The translations under genes and the position numbers were made by a program. A stretch of 64,000 nucleotides of DNA. Origin: Adiantum capillus-veneris. Its lineage: Eukaryota > Streptophyta > Polypodiopsida > Polypodiales > Pteridaceae. Shown piece after piece: positions 11,084 through 21,600 of the stretch; the first letter of the stretch is position 1; the number at the start of each line of letters is the position of its first letter. The notes under the pieces were generated by a model that was not told the origin of the DNA, made no database searches, and saw only the letters and a list, made by a program, of their open reading frames with translations. Where the stretch lies: the NCBI GenBank assembly GCA_014529385.2, contig CM043944.1:84638884-84702883 (forward strand), given 5' to 3'.

Positions 11084-12730
11084 CCCTTGGGGGGGTGCAA
11101 ATACTTAGGTTAGGGTTCTTTATGTTGTTTTGATTGTGTTCAATAAAGGTTGGTGCCTTTTCCCACTGATATGCCTCCTAGAGGTATTCCTTGTGTTTTC
11201 AAGTGTGTACAAGAAAGCATTGCAGTAGTTGGGATTTTGAACTTCATGCAATCTTTATCTAGTTTACTCTTCGAATCGAGGGTGATCATCAACCCGAACA
11301 TGTGTTTCTTGTCCATTATCATTGCCTCTTGTCTTTTTTGGTGCTTTAACTATGATTAATAGCACAATATTCAGCACAATTGCTTAGTATTAAACATTAG
11401 ATTCAATATAATTTTATGTCATAGTGCCTTGTCTAGATTTATGAATCAAGAAGTCAGACTAAGCTAGTTTGACCAAGATAGACATTAGAGATCTTCTCTT
11501 AATAGCATGGGAAATGCCTTCCTAATTGTCAATGGTTACTTTAGGTTCTTAATTTGATATTATGAAGCATTGTGTGCAATGTACTAGTGCTTTCTAGTGA
11601 GCTTAAGCCCTCTTGACCTTTAGCTTAACTATTGTAAAGGGAGTTTACTATTGTGATGAGCCTGGGGAGGGTAACAGTGTCAATATGATCCCCCAAAGTT
11701 ACAAAATCGAAATGCAGTGAAAAACAAAAAACCAAAAGTACCAAAATATAAAATCTTACGTTGGAAGAGAAATCCTAGCTTGATTTGGTACTTCACTCAC
11801 ATGTATTGCCTATGGTACTAGAGCCCTAGAGGTTCCCAGCGTGGGCGCTTTTCCTTGAGAAGCAAAAATCCCAAGGCATACAAAATAAACACACACGTCG
11901 AAAATTGAATCAATTTGGAAAACACTTTGGGGGGTCAAACGAAGTCAGACGATGATTTCATATGCAATTCCTTTTATCGTAGGTTAACTAGAAAGTCTTC
12001 TAGGTATAGCCTCTAGTCAGCCCTCGGACATGAAATACTTTGCTCTCATCATTAAACAACTTAATTGACCAGAGAGAATTGAGAAGCTTGCCCATGGTAT
12101 TAATAGTTGACCTCTAGTGCCTCTCGATCGTTAAATTAGCGACCCTAGACTTGTTTATTTTTTGACCTTTACAAGTGCTTATGCGTTTGATTATATTACA
12201 GTTCAATGTTTATTACTGAAAAATTGTTTAATATTCTGTTACCAATCAATCTGTGTGCCTATTTACTGCATATGCTTTTTAATTATATATGTTCGGTGAG
12301 AATGCAAGTACTGTGCCATTTTTGGTTGATTTTGCAGTGTTTGAAGAAAACTAAAGCATTCAATCTCAGATGCTCTTCCACCTCAACGAACAAGCTTCAC
12401 CTCACTAGCTTCCAAGGATGGAATTACATCAGGAAGGGGGGCATGTTAACCACTTACGGACACCCTATCACCTTTGATGGACGCCTTGTCACTTTATTTG
12501 AGTCATGGACCGGGCTTGTCGATCCTATAGGTGCGTAGGTGATCGCTGATGAGAGGCGCACCACTTATCTCATTCTTATATTATTTTTGCTATGATCGGC
12601 CACTGTGGGCGTCCATGTGTGATGGGTCGGATTCATATAAAAGGTCCATTTTGACCTAAAATCCTCATTCTGGAGGTGCATGCTAAAGAAGTGCTCTTGC
12701 TCTACCTCTACCTTCTTCTCCATCGTGTGC
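11084..12730. other. No recognisable gene
   Basis: AT-rich sequence with short open frames only (for example 12206-12538, 110 codons, unrecognised). I see no protein domain, RNA gene or paired repeat. The left part may belong to the Gypsy-1 3' LTR. Confidence 0.5.
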
Positions 12731-12738
12731 TCATGACT

Positions 12739-12776
12739 CTGTGTGTGTGTGTGTGTGTGTGTGTCTGTGTGCTTGC

Positions 12777-12824
<48 letters not shown>
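12739..12824. repeat. (GT)n then (GA)n compound microsatellite
   Basis: About 13 GT units (12739-12765), a short spacer, then about 22 GA units (12780-12824). Confidence 0.97.
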
Positions 12825-12829
<5 letters not shown>

Positions 12830-13208
12830 CGGGCATTGTGGCGGCATCGTCTACTGCGAGGCGGCGGCTGCTCCCTCTTCTTCGTGACAGAATCCTCCAT
12901 GACGGCAAAGCGTAAAGCGGTAAGTGGCACACCATTGGCCCATTTGAGCTTACTAGGATAGTATGGTTGTGTGCTTGTAGCCATTCGTGGCTCGCACACA
13001 GTGTTTGGCAAGTCTCCAGCCTCCGACACGTGCGGTAGAAGCGCACACCTACTCACGGATTGATGAAATGAGGTTGCCCTTAGTGAAATTTGGTCTTGAG
13101 GAGCTTGCTTAAGGGCTGAAAAATTGTATGGACAACCAACAGAGCACTTATTTGAGTGCAACTATCCACAAAGGAATGCACACGAGCATTTGTTGTTTCT
13201 GCCCACCG

Positions 13209-13209
<1 letters not shown>

Positions 13210-13266
<57 letters not shown>
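13210..13266. repeat. (GA)n microsatellite
   Basis: About 28 uninterrupted GA units. Confidence 0.97.
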
Positions 13267-13269
<3 letters not shown>

Positions 13270-13366
13270 CTTCTTTGTATGTAATTTCCTCTGCTAGAGG
13301 CTCCCAACGAGGTAATGCTACCTTTTTTTTATGGTAAGGTGTGAGTGAAACTAGTAGATGACAATG

Positions 13367-13370
<4 letters not shown>

Positions 13371-13404
<34 letters not shown>
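13371..13404. repeat. (GA)n microsatellite
   Basis: About 17 GA units, the third GA tract within 650 bp. Confidence 0.97.
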
Positions 13405-13406
<2 letters not shown>

Positions 13407-13949
13407 CTCATACAAATTCTATGATGTCCCTTCTTTCCAAAAACTCAAACTACCTTCTCATTTTAATGTTCATGAATTTTGTCTAGCTTGACACCGGACA
13501 TGTCACTTATTGTAAAAGGTTTTAAACCTTAGGCTTACAAAAGAATATAACTACATCAGATTTGACTTTGTTATCACCACAACCTCCAAACTCGGTCTGC
13601 CTGCTTCGATCATGATGTATTTATGCCGTGTCTGACCGGCCACTTTTATGAGAGACCATAGTAACAATATTAAATCATGACTTTTTTAACAAAACTAGAG
13701 ATATCATCTTATTCATGTGTTTGTCCTAATGCGTTCTGCACTGTATCCGACTATTGTTTTACTTATTATACTACTTGGACACCAATAGATCTTCCAGATA
13801 GCACATTGTAATTAAAAACTTTCCCATCTTTATTAATTTATGAATTGGTACCAATAAGTCCATAAATCAGCATTGTGTACGCAAAAATCATTTTTATCTA
13901 TTTATGGTCTTAGCTAAATATATTACATCCCTCTGGCTTCTAAACAAGT

Positions 13950-16431
13950 GTCCTCAATTGTGGGGCTGTAAAACCCATGGCAACACATTCTTAGGGTACT
14001 CATAGGGGCTGAAGTAAGCCAAGAGTTTTATGGCATGCAGTGTTGGCTAGTAGAAATATCTCTTTAATGCCTATGTTGTGGACATTATACCGCTATGTCC
14101 CGCATAAGGAGAAGCATGTGCTTCATCCATTACTTTGGTTCCAAGTGGACGTGCTACACATAGATCCTCATGAAAATAGAGATATCCATCCTTGATAGAG
14201 CAAGGAAAATTTTCATTGCTAGTTTGTAATTGCTACCATATTTCACCAAAGTAAGCATCTTGAGGATACATCTCAAAGAGAGATTATAATGCTTGATTAT
14301 GTACGCTCATTATAGCATTTACTTGAGGCCATCGAGAAAGAACGTCTATAACTACATTTTAACTTCCAGAAGTATGTAAGATTTGGAACTGGAACATAGA
14401 AAGAAAATGGCCCATCGCATCTATTTCTTAGAAAACTTGCATTGTGGAAGAGAAAATATTTAAGGATTTGATGATCTACTTTGATTTATAAAATTGACTT
14501 CAAGAAGATAATTCTTCCAAACAGAGAGAGCATGTATTACTACCATGGGCCCTTCTCATACATGGAAGCATGAAGTTCCGAATCAAGAAGTTATCTACTT
14601 TCATAAACTATCGCATGGCCTTTTTGATTAAGAACTGAAGCAATGCAATTGCCTGAAGGTTCACACTATACTTCAAATGGTTTTCATAGATCACATACAA
14701 TGAGAAATGGTACATGGGTAAGAAGGTGCTTAAGCTATTCAAAAGGGTCCTTTTGCTCAATACCCCATATGAAGGATATCTTTTTCTTTGTAAGGTCATG
14801 AGAGGTGTAGTTACATGAGCGAAGTGGCAAATAAAACATCTATTATAGAAACAAAGTCCAAGAAAACTTCAACAATCATGAAAAAAATAGATTGTGGCCA
14901 TTATGAATCTTTGTTGGGTCCATTAGTACTTGGTTATGGGAGACTATGTCTCCTAAATAGTGAATTTTGGTTTTAACACTAGTTTGGTACCAAAATAGGA
15001 CACTTTAAGTGTCTTTTTTAGCAAATTTAAATTAAGTGCTACTTGCATTAGACGGTTTATTTAAGAGAACCCTCTTGATATGCTTAAATATGTTAGCTAG
15101 AGGGTCTTTTAAAAATATAACCTTGCATTTTAAAATTTATCATGATCAAGAACTATACTCATCAAGTTGACCCTCATAAGGCTGCGATTGACGCTTTGAA
15201 GGAATCGCCTTTATAAGCTCAAGAAAAAATGAAGCGACCTTGTAGAAAATTTTAGGTGACTCTTCTACAATTTTCCTATAGATAATTGAAAGTTTCATGT
15301 GCAAAAAAATTGACTTTGGAGTATATAAAATAATGGAAAGTTCCATGTCTTTGATATGGTCATTTCATGCATGTCGTTGTATACAAAGAAAAATATGTTT
15401 TTGATGTATTTGTGAGTTTTAGAAAGTGATACATTGCTTGCTCTTTCCATGAGCACTCAAGGTGGCAAGTAGAAGGGCTTTTGTATGCAACAATTGGATC
15501 ATTTTAAATATTCAAAACTGCATAAGAGAAAACTTTCATATTTTCATTCTTGACACATAAGCATTCAAAACCTCAAATACTATCAAACTTTCCATGTAAA
15601 TCAACTAAATGTATCAAAGTACGTGGTACATACATAATTGGGGTGCCTAAAACCTTGGTTTCAATGTTATTATGGAGAACTCAAGATTTTCAAGAGTTTT
15701 TGCACGATAAAGAATAACGAGATTTAATTGAGTTAGGGAGCCCAAAAAATACATATTTTCTTGGTTTAAACATATAAAGTCATTTGCAGTTGTCAAATTG
15801 CACTAGAATAGTACCAATTTCATGAGGGGACCTTTGGAAGACCAAAATTATGCTCTTATTCAATACGTGCTCAAGTAAGAAATTATGTATATAGCTTGCA
15901 TGTGACTTGAAAAGTTATCTTTGAAGTGCATTCCATTGTTTTGTAACACTAAGTGCTAACACCTGGCTTTTATAAACATAAAAAAGTCCATCTCTACAAA
16001 AAGATATAATCATTTTATGATTTTTTTGGCAAAACAACTTGAAATTTCAATAAGATTTATGTTTTAGAACTTACCAGAATTCTCTCCATACAGATTGTAG
16101 TTTGATATGGAGAAAAATCCAGTGTTTTCTTTCCCTCGTAACTAATCTATGGTAGAAGCAAGGTGTTAAAAACTTCTTTCTAGCTTGACAAATAAACTTG
16201 GTAGAAAAACAGGACACTTAAGTGTCCAATTACAGAACTAGTGTTAAAAAATTCACTTTTCCTAGCATTGACTTGCAGTTTATGCTTCTAGAATTCTTTG
16301 AAGACAATTTGCAAATATTGTTTATGTTCTTCCTTTGTGCGAGAGAAACCCAATATATCGTTAAATGAGATTCCTGTGATTTTATTGACGAGGGTGAAGA
16401 TTCGATCCATCATTCAGTTGAAACTAGAGTG
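13950..16431 (-). pseudogene. Gypsy-2: antisense gypsy RT-RNase H-integrase relict
   Basis: Read right to left, the strand gives RT with a 'SFNDILGFSRTKEEH' block (about 16310-16370; the YxDD position), the 'NARKSEFF' motif (about 16253-16276), then after an insertion 'YLGDIVS' and 'MDPTKI' (about 14900-14960), the tether 'SFLGLCFYNRCF' (about 14830-14870), RNase H to 'NVVIDVLSRWPQVNAI' (about 14305-14360), and an integrase zinc finger with 'GYLYFHEDLCVARPLG' and 'DEAHASPYAGH' (about 14080-14200). Frames shift repeatedly and stops are common. It is interrupted at 14977-16243 by the TTAA-flanked element. Confidence 0.75.
14977..16243. mobile_element. 1.27-kb terminal-inverted-repeat element in a duplicated TTAA
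   Basis: The termini are inverted repeats of about 32-37 bp beginning CACTAGTT; each contains GGACACTT(T)AAGTGTC. The element is flanked by TTAA at 14973-14976 and 16244-16247. With the element and one TTAA disregarded, the antisense gypsy RT frame runs uninterrupted through KSEFF to YLG, which supports the exact boundaries. The interior has no recognisable ORF (short antisense frames at 14608-14799 belong to the host relict), so it is non-autonomous. A TTAA duplication is the hallmark of piggyBac-type transposition, while the CACTA-like ends recall CACTA elements, which duplicate 3 bp. Superfamily open. Confidence 0.7.
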
Positions 16432-16659
16432 TGTTGGAATTAGGGTTGCAGGAAAACACACACAGCTTGGAGAAGACGAAGGAAGCTCAAGGCACACAAC
16501 AGAGAGTATATTACTTAGTGTGCAATGGAAAGATAGATAGCCCTAGAGTGATGGGCGTATATACAATGCACGGGGGGAAAAAACCTTCTAAAGAGGGTTA
16601 AATGCCCCGACGGTCCTAAGTGTGTTCACACACATCACTACCACATATATATGGTAACA
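16432..16659 (-). repeat. LTR of the antisense Copia-1-family element (3' LTR)
   Basis: 228 bp. Its reverse complement matches 3235-3461 and 8186-8412. Confidence 0.95.
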
Positions 16660-16737
16660 AATCCCCCTTGGAGTGATGCGGTGAACGAGAGTTGGCACAT
16701 GAGTAAAGGGAAGTGCCATGCCCTGAGGACATGATTA

Positions 16738-17352
16738 GTCCAGAAAGGGGAGTAAGCCCAAAGCTTTTTGAAAAGCTTCAAACTTCTCATGAGACAATGC
16801 CTTTGTGAAAAGATCTGCAAGGTTGTCCTGTGTTGGCACATAAGCCAACCTGATCTCTCCTGTTGAGAGCCTCTCCCTGACATAGTGGTAATGCACCTCA
16901 ATGTGCTTTGTGCGAACATGAAAAACTGAATTCCTTACAACTGCCAATGCGCTCTGACTGTCAGTGTGGATAGTGTTGGCAGTGTCCTGTCCAACACCCA
17001 AATCAGCCATAAGGCATTTGAGCCATACACACTCAACTATAGCTATGAAGACTGCCCTGTACTCAGCCTCACAACTCGAAGTGGCCATAGTAAGTTGCTT
17101 CTCGCTCAACCATGATATATATGAACTGCCAAGCATGAAACAAAAACCACTTGTGGACACTCGCATGTCAAAACAACCAGCCCAATTTGAGTATGAAAAA
17201 GCATGTAAGTCTGGCGGCAATGATCCCCCCTTGGGATAAACCAAGCCAAGATGTAAAGTGCCACTTAAGTAGCGAAAAATCCTCTTGACAGCCTGCCAAT
17301 GCTTAGACCATGGGCTATGCATAAATCTACTGACCTGCGAGACTGCAAACTG
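16738..17352 (-). pseudogene. Copia RNase H fragment (antisense)
   Basis: Intact C-terminal 200 or so codons of copia pol from 'FAVSQVSRFM' through RNase H ('SSCEAEYRAVF' and 'TDSQSALAV' carry catalytic acidic residues; 'TKHIEVHYHYVRE' and 'PTQDNLADLFTKALS' near the end) to a stop next to the 3' LTR. It is better preserved than the same part of Copia-1, but has no upstream domains. Confidence 0.92.
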
Positions 17353-17356
17353 AATT

Positions 17357-17582
17357 GGAATTAGCGTTGCAGGAAAACACACACAGCTCGGAGAAGACGA
17401 AGGAAGCTCAAGGCACACAACAAAGAGTATATTACTTAATGTGCAATGGAAAGATAGATAGCCCTAGAGTGATGGGCGTATATACAATGCACGGGGGAGA
17501 AAAAACCTCCTAAAGAGGGAAAAAATGCCTCGGCGGTCCTAAGTGTGTTCACACACATCACTACCACATGTATATGGTAAGA
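17357..17582 (-). repeat. LTR of the antisense Copia-1-family element (5' LTR, inner end clipped)
   Basis: About 226 bp, missing the first bases at the deletion junction; the outer end matches the family except for the last CA. Confidence 0.93.
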
Positions 17583-18319
17583 GAGTGAACGAAGGGTGGG
17601 TAAACTAACTAGGGGTGGGTAAACTAAAGTGAACTTCCATGGTCATCGACACGCGGTAGCTTGACCCGCACTCCGCACGGTCGATGAACTAGGGTTGAAC
17701 TCAAGGTGTTGTTTTTGCCCCCGATTCACCGTGATGATGGAGATCAAAGCCGTGTGGGACTCCGCGTTAACGTGAAATCGAGCACCCTTTCGAAGGGGCG
17801 GGCCTCAACACTAAAGGGCACGGGAGCAAAGAGATGGGATCTACGACTGAGGGTGCGCGCACGAATCTCAAGGAGATTTGAGGGCTCAAAAAAATGGGGC
17901 GTGGGGTGCTGCTCGCGCGATTTGAACCCGGGTGGGCGTCGGGCAAGGCGCATGGCTTATCCAACCCCCCATGCGCATATGTTGACCATGGTGGGCAACA
18001 AACGCATGATAAGTCAACGTGGACAGGTGTGCCCATGTCCAAGTTTATTTTTCGACGTCCTAGTTTACTTCTGGTGCATCCTACGGCCCTGCGCGCCTCT
18101 GCTTTTGTGCCCGAGCTTCTCAGCTGTAGATCCCACCTCTGGGGCTTCATTTAATGCCCCGTGCCCTTTAGTGCTGAGGGGGGGCGGGTTCAACCCCGAA
18201 CGTGCGAATCTGCCCCAAGGTAACGAGAACGGGAATCGATCGACCAGCGTTTAGCCTATCGTGTTATTCGCTCTCGCAGTCGGTCTGGACTCTCTCTCTC
18301 TCTCTCTCTGCGTGGAGAA
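17583..18319 (+). promoter_or_regulatory. Upstream region and 5' UTR of the MAC5-like gene
   Basis: GC-richer than its surroundings. It ends in a (CT)n tract (18291-18310) ten bases before the start codon; CT-rich leaders are common in plant 5' UTRs. I see no convincing TATA box. Most of the region is taken up by an imperfect inverted repeat (17797-18190). Open frames here (for example 17706-18254) show no family and look non-coding. Confidence 0.45.
17797..18190. repeat. Imperfect inverted repeat, arms about 60 bp; possible tRNA-derived SINE
   Basis: The left arm (17797-17855) and right arm (about 18115-18190) share the blocks CACTAAAGGGCACGGG and GGGATCTAC in opposite orientation. On the minus strand the interior at about 17915-17935 contains CCCGGGTTCAAATC, like a tRNA-type B box, preceded by a GCCTTGCCCGACG stretch as in tRNA-derived SINEs. 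It may be a SINE or a small hairpin element in the host gene's leader region. Confidence 0.45.
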
Positions 18320-18424
18320 ATGGCGCACAGGCTCCTGCGCGACGAGGAAGCGGATGGATGGGAGCGATCCGACTTCCCTATTATTTGCGAATCGTGTCTC
18401 GGTGATAATCCCTACGTCCGCATG
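18320..18424 (+). CDS. MAC5: MAC5-like exon 1
   Basis: 35 codons from ATG 18320; encodes the family-typical N-terminus [16 protein letters not shown] and the first Cys pair (ICESC). The donor at 18425 reads GTGCGC, a weak match to consensus, but the phase-0 join to exon 2 gives the expected family sequence. Confidence 0.93.
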
Positions 18425-18570
18425 GTGCGCGCTGTTTCCTGCTGGATTTATCAGGGTTTCTTTTTTCGCTTTTCTCTGTTGTTGTACTTCCTCAGCTCAA
18501 GGGGAGACGGAGGCGTCATATATCTGAGCACAAGCTTTTATTGATGCGCACAAGTGTGTGCTTGCTTGTG

Positions 18571-18620
<50 letters not shown>

Positions 18621-21600
18621 CTTTGATCATATCGGTGGTTTTTTGCAGACCAAGGCGAATTTTGACAAAGAATGTAAAATATGCACCCGCCCATTCACAG
18701 TGTTTAGATGGAGACCTGGTAGAGATGCCCGTTATAAGAAAACAGAGGTTTGCCAAACTTGCAGCAAATTGAAAAACGTTTGCCAAGTGTGCTTGCTCGA
18801 CCTCGAGTATGGCTTGCCAGTTCAAGTGCGGGATTCTGCATTAGGAATAAATACCAACGATGTTATACCAAAGAGTGATGTCAACCGTGAATATTTTGCT
18901 GAAGAGCAAGATCGCAAGGTAATTTCGATGCATTGTTTCTTTTGTAGGGCAGTGTCATTCTATTCTATTCTAGTTTCTGCTGTTGATTGTGAGAGAGTTT
19001 TCTGGTTCGAAGAGGGTTGGGTGCATGTAAAAAGGCTCTCAACACTTTGATACGCACAACCCTGTTATTTACATTGAGATATGAATGATGCCATTCTTAG
19101 TATAGCTTTAGAAGTTTTCGTTGATATTCTAGCTGAAGTTTTGGATTGTGCTGTGCTAGTTTCTCTATAAGGCGAGCCTGAGTGAAGCACTGATTCTGCC
19201 ACTGAACATTCGGCATGTCAATGCCTAGACGTAATGATTGTTTACAGGTAGACTGGTCATGGATTTAGTCGACCATGAAGCCCTGCAATTGGTCTTGGCT
19301 TCTATCAACATAATAGCCGCAATGGGTCTGTCCGTGTATAAACACCTGGTTAATAGCGCTACTGTTTAGATCTAGTCATCAAGATCGTGATTGCAATGGT
19401 GGTTTATCTTTGTTGTTCCGTTAGCAGAGATATAGAACGATGATCTTGATTGAACTCAAGAACTCTTTTTACAATGATGATCAGTGGTAACTCGCATATG
19501 TTAACTTGCAGAGATTGTTCTTAACTAGCATATGGAGTTGTAAGATGACTATGGTTGATTGCTAATTAGCGATTGCCAACTAACACCACGACGTTAGTGG
19601 GGATGTCGTGGTGTTTAGTCAATACAATGCATGATGGAGCTGATGGTTATATTGTCTTGTGGGTGACTACCATGGGTCTATACCTTACACTTTTCTTTGA
19701 GGGTGAATCTGGGCTTATCCTGGATTCATCCAGGTATATTTTTTAGTCGTATAGCGGACATGCAGACTTCACATTATGAAGTTTTCGTCCGAGTTACGAC
19801 CAATTGATATTGTGCTAATTCTTTCTATCTTTTGTGGTGCGTATGCCCTATCAACTACCTCATTTTTGTGCTAATTTTTTCGATTTAATGCTTCTTTTAG
19901 TGCTAGGCTTCATTATGGCTCAGTCTGCCCTTGATCTCCGGAGTCATGACAAAAACTCAGTATGTTGAACTTTGTGTTGATGTATGCTCATGTGTGTGTG
20001 CGTGTGATGTGTGTTGTGTTTGGGAGCATATGTTAGTACCTAGTTCTACACCCACTATTGGGCATTGACGACGTTAGTGGGGTTGTCGTGGTATTTAGTC
20101 AATACTATGCATGATGTAGCTGATGGTTATATTGTCTTGTGGGTACCATGGGTCTATACCTTGCACTTTCCTCTAAGGGTGAATCTGGGCTTATCCTGGA
20201 TTCATCCAGGTATATTTTTTAGTCGTATAGCGGACATGAATACTTCACGTTGTGAAGTTTTCGTCCGAGTTACGACCAATTGATATTGTGCTAATTCTTT
20301 CTATCTTTTGTGGTGCGTATGCCCTATCAACTACCTCATTTTTGTGCTAATTTTTTCGATTTAATGCTTCTTTTAGTGCTGGGCTTCAGTATGGCCGAGT
20401 CTGCCCTTGATCTCCGGAGTCATGATCAAGCTCATCCACATCCTTTTTGAGCCTCGGCCAATAGAAAAATGGTTCCACACCTTTCAAAGTGGTGTCTATG
20501 GCACAGTGGCTCGAAAAAGGTGGACAGTGGCACTCTGTCAAAACCTTATTCTGCAATGCTTGATAAGGTCGACGACGAACTACTGCTGGGGTCTATGTGG
20601 ACGACGACAATGACGATGTCGACAACGATGACGATGTCAAGGCTGAAATCTGAAAATGCGGATCTGATCTATATTTGGAAACGCTGGGCTTATCTTGAGA
20701 AAATGCTAGAGCTCTTGAGGTGCTGTCGATCGGGTGCCTGCCTCCTTGTGGCTTTGCTTCTTCTGTTCTTTATTGGCACCCCCTGCTTCCTTTTACAGTT
20801 CCTTTAGCCATTTGCCCTACCTACATTCCAAATGTCAGAAGACAGGCACTGCCAATAGAAAAGGACAGATTGAACAGATTTTTAGCACTTCAATAACAAC
20901 TGAACTAAAAGAGAGAGACAACACGTGACATGGAGTGGTGGAATTCCACCCCAGAGAGTATTGGCCCCAAACCTTGGCGCCCCTTTCGGTATTTCTTTAT
21001 ATTGCATCAGCACAGTACAAGCCGGTACTCGAGACTCTGCACCTTCTCCAGGAAGCATGCCAGAGAATGAGCCCTAACCTCATATTTAAAGGCCCTTGGC
21101 CTGAAAAGCAGTTACAGTAAAAAGCCTTTATAACTCAAAAGCTTTTGGTCCAAAAAGCAATGTTAAAAGCTGCCAGCGTAGTTTACAGAAATCTGTACAA
21201 CCTGCCACGTCATCAGCCAACGCAAAACCAGCCTGCCACATCATCATGTCACCCCAATTTCGGAAATCTGCCACATCATTAGTTTTTTTCGTGTGTGCGG
21301 GTCCTACTTTATTTTAATCCTTTGTCACTTGGAGCCCCATCGGACGGGGTCCCCATAAGTTGGGAGGACTTTTTCTGTTACTTGTTCTTCTTAGGGTTTA
21401 GGCCCCTCGGTCGGCATCTGTAAGTTGGCTCCATTCTTTAGGCTTTGACCCTTCAGCAGTTTGTTACAATAAATGAAAAGTCACTTATTAATAAATGACC
21501 TATAAGAGGTGGTTCACGCAGTAAAATGCATGCATGATAAAATGCTGTCCTGTGCAAGAGAGGGTATGCAAGTGTGACAAGCCTGGGCATGCACGTCCTC

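Larger units (their letters stand above)
16432..17582 (-). mobile_element. Copia-1-family element, antisense, internally deleted
   Basis: Two LTRs of the Copia-1 family in reverse orientation (16432-16659 and about 17357-17582) enclose only the C-terminal part of pol. The junction at about 17352-17357 joins the start of the RNase H region directly to the 5' LTR, which has lost its first two or three bases, so gag through RT is missing. Target duplication GAGTG at 16427-16431 and 17583-17587. The outer end of the 5' LTR carries one substitution in the terminal CA. Confidence 0.93.
19588..20425 (+). repeat. Direct duplication of about 360 bp
   Basis: 19588-19949 and 20068-20425 are near-identical, separated by 118 unrelated bases. 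Each copy contains the hairpin motif described at 19733-19847. A related segment of about 110 bp recurs at about 56230-56345, near the other end of the intron. Confidence 0.92.

Noticed and set aside
12676-13411. Several overlapping open frames with Ser-Leu or Arg-Glu repeats
   Set aside because: They are translations of the GT/GA microsatellites, not genes.
14960-14972. Inverted repeat seemed to extend outward past CACTAG (AGTGAATTTT on both sides)
   Set aside because: The outer bases are gypsy RT codons on both flanks (the KSEFF and KIHYLG blocks) that happen to be complementary; the frame argument puts the element ends at 14977 and 16243.
17918-17935. tRNA gene on the minus strand
   Set aside because: A B-box-like word is present but no cloverleaf with acceptor and anticodon stems can be drawn; a SINE-like origin is more likely.
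17706-18254. 182-codon frame upstream of the splicing factor gene
   Set aside because: Covers the inverted repeat and a GC-rich leader; composition and lack of any domain argue against coding.
18497-18825. Frames on both strands with Val-Cys or His-Thr repeats
   Set aside because: They come from the CA repeat in intron 1 of the MAC5-like gene.
19746-19800. Hammerhead ribozyme on the minus strand of the hairpin motif
   Set aside because: GGAC-GAAA and GTCC resemble stem II, but the CUGAUGA core and stem I are absent.
20833-21468. Solo LTR with target duplication
   Set aside because: The flanking pentamers CCAAA and ATAAA do not match, so it is annotated only as an LTR remnant.
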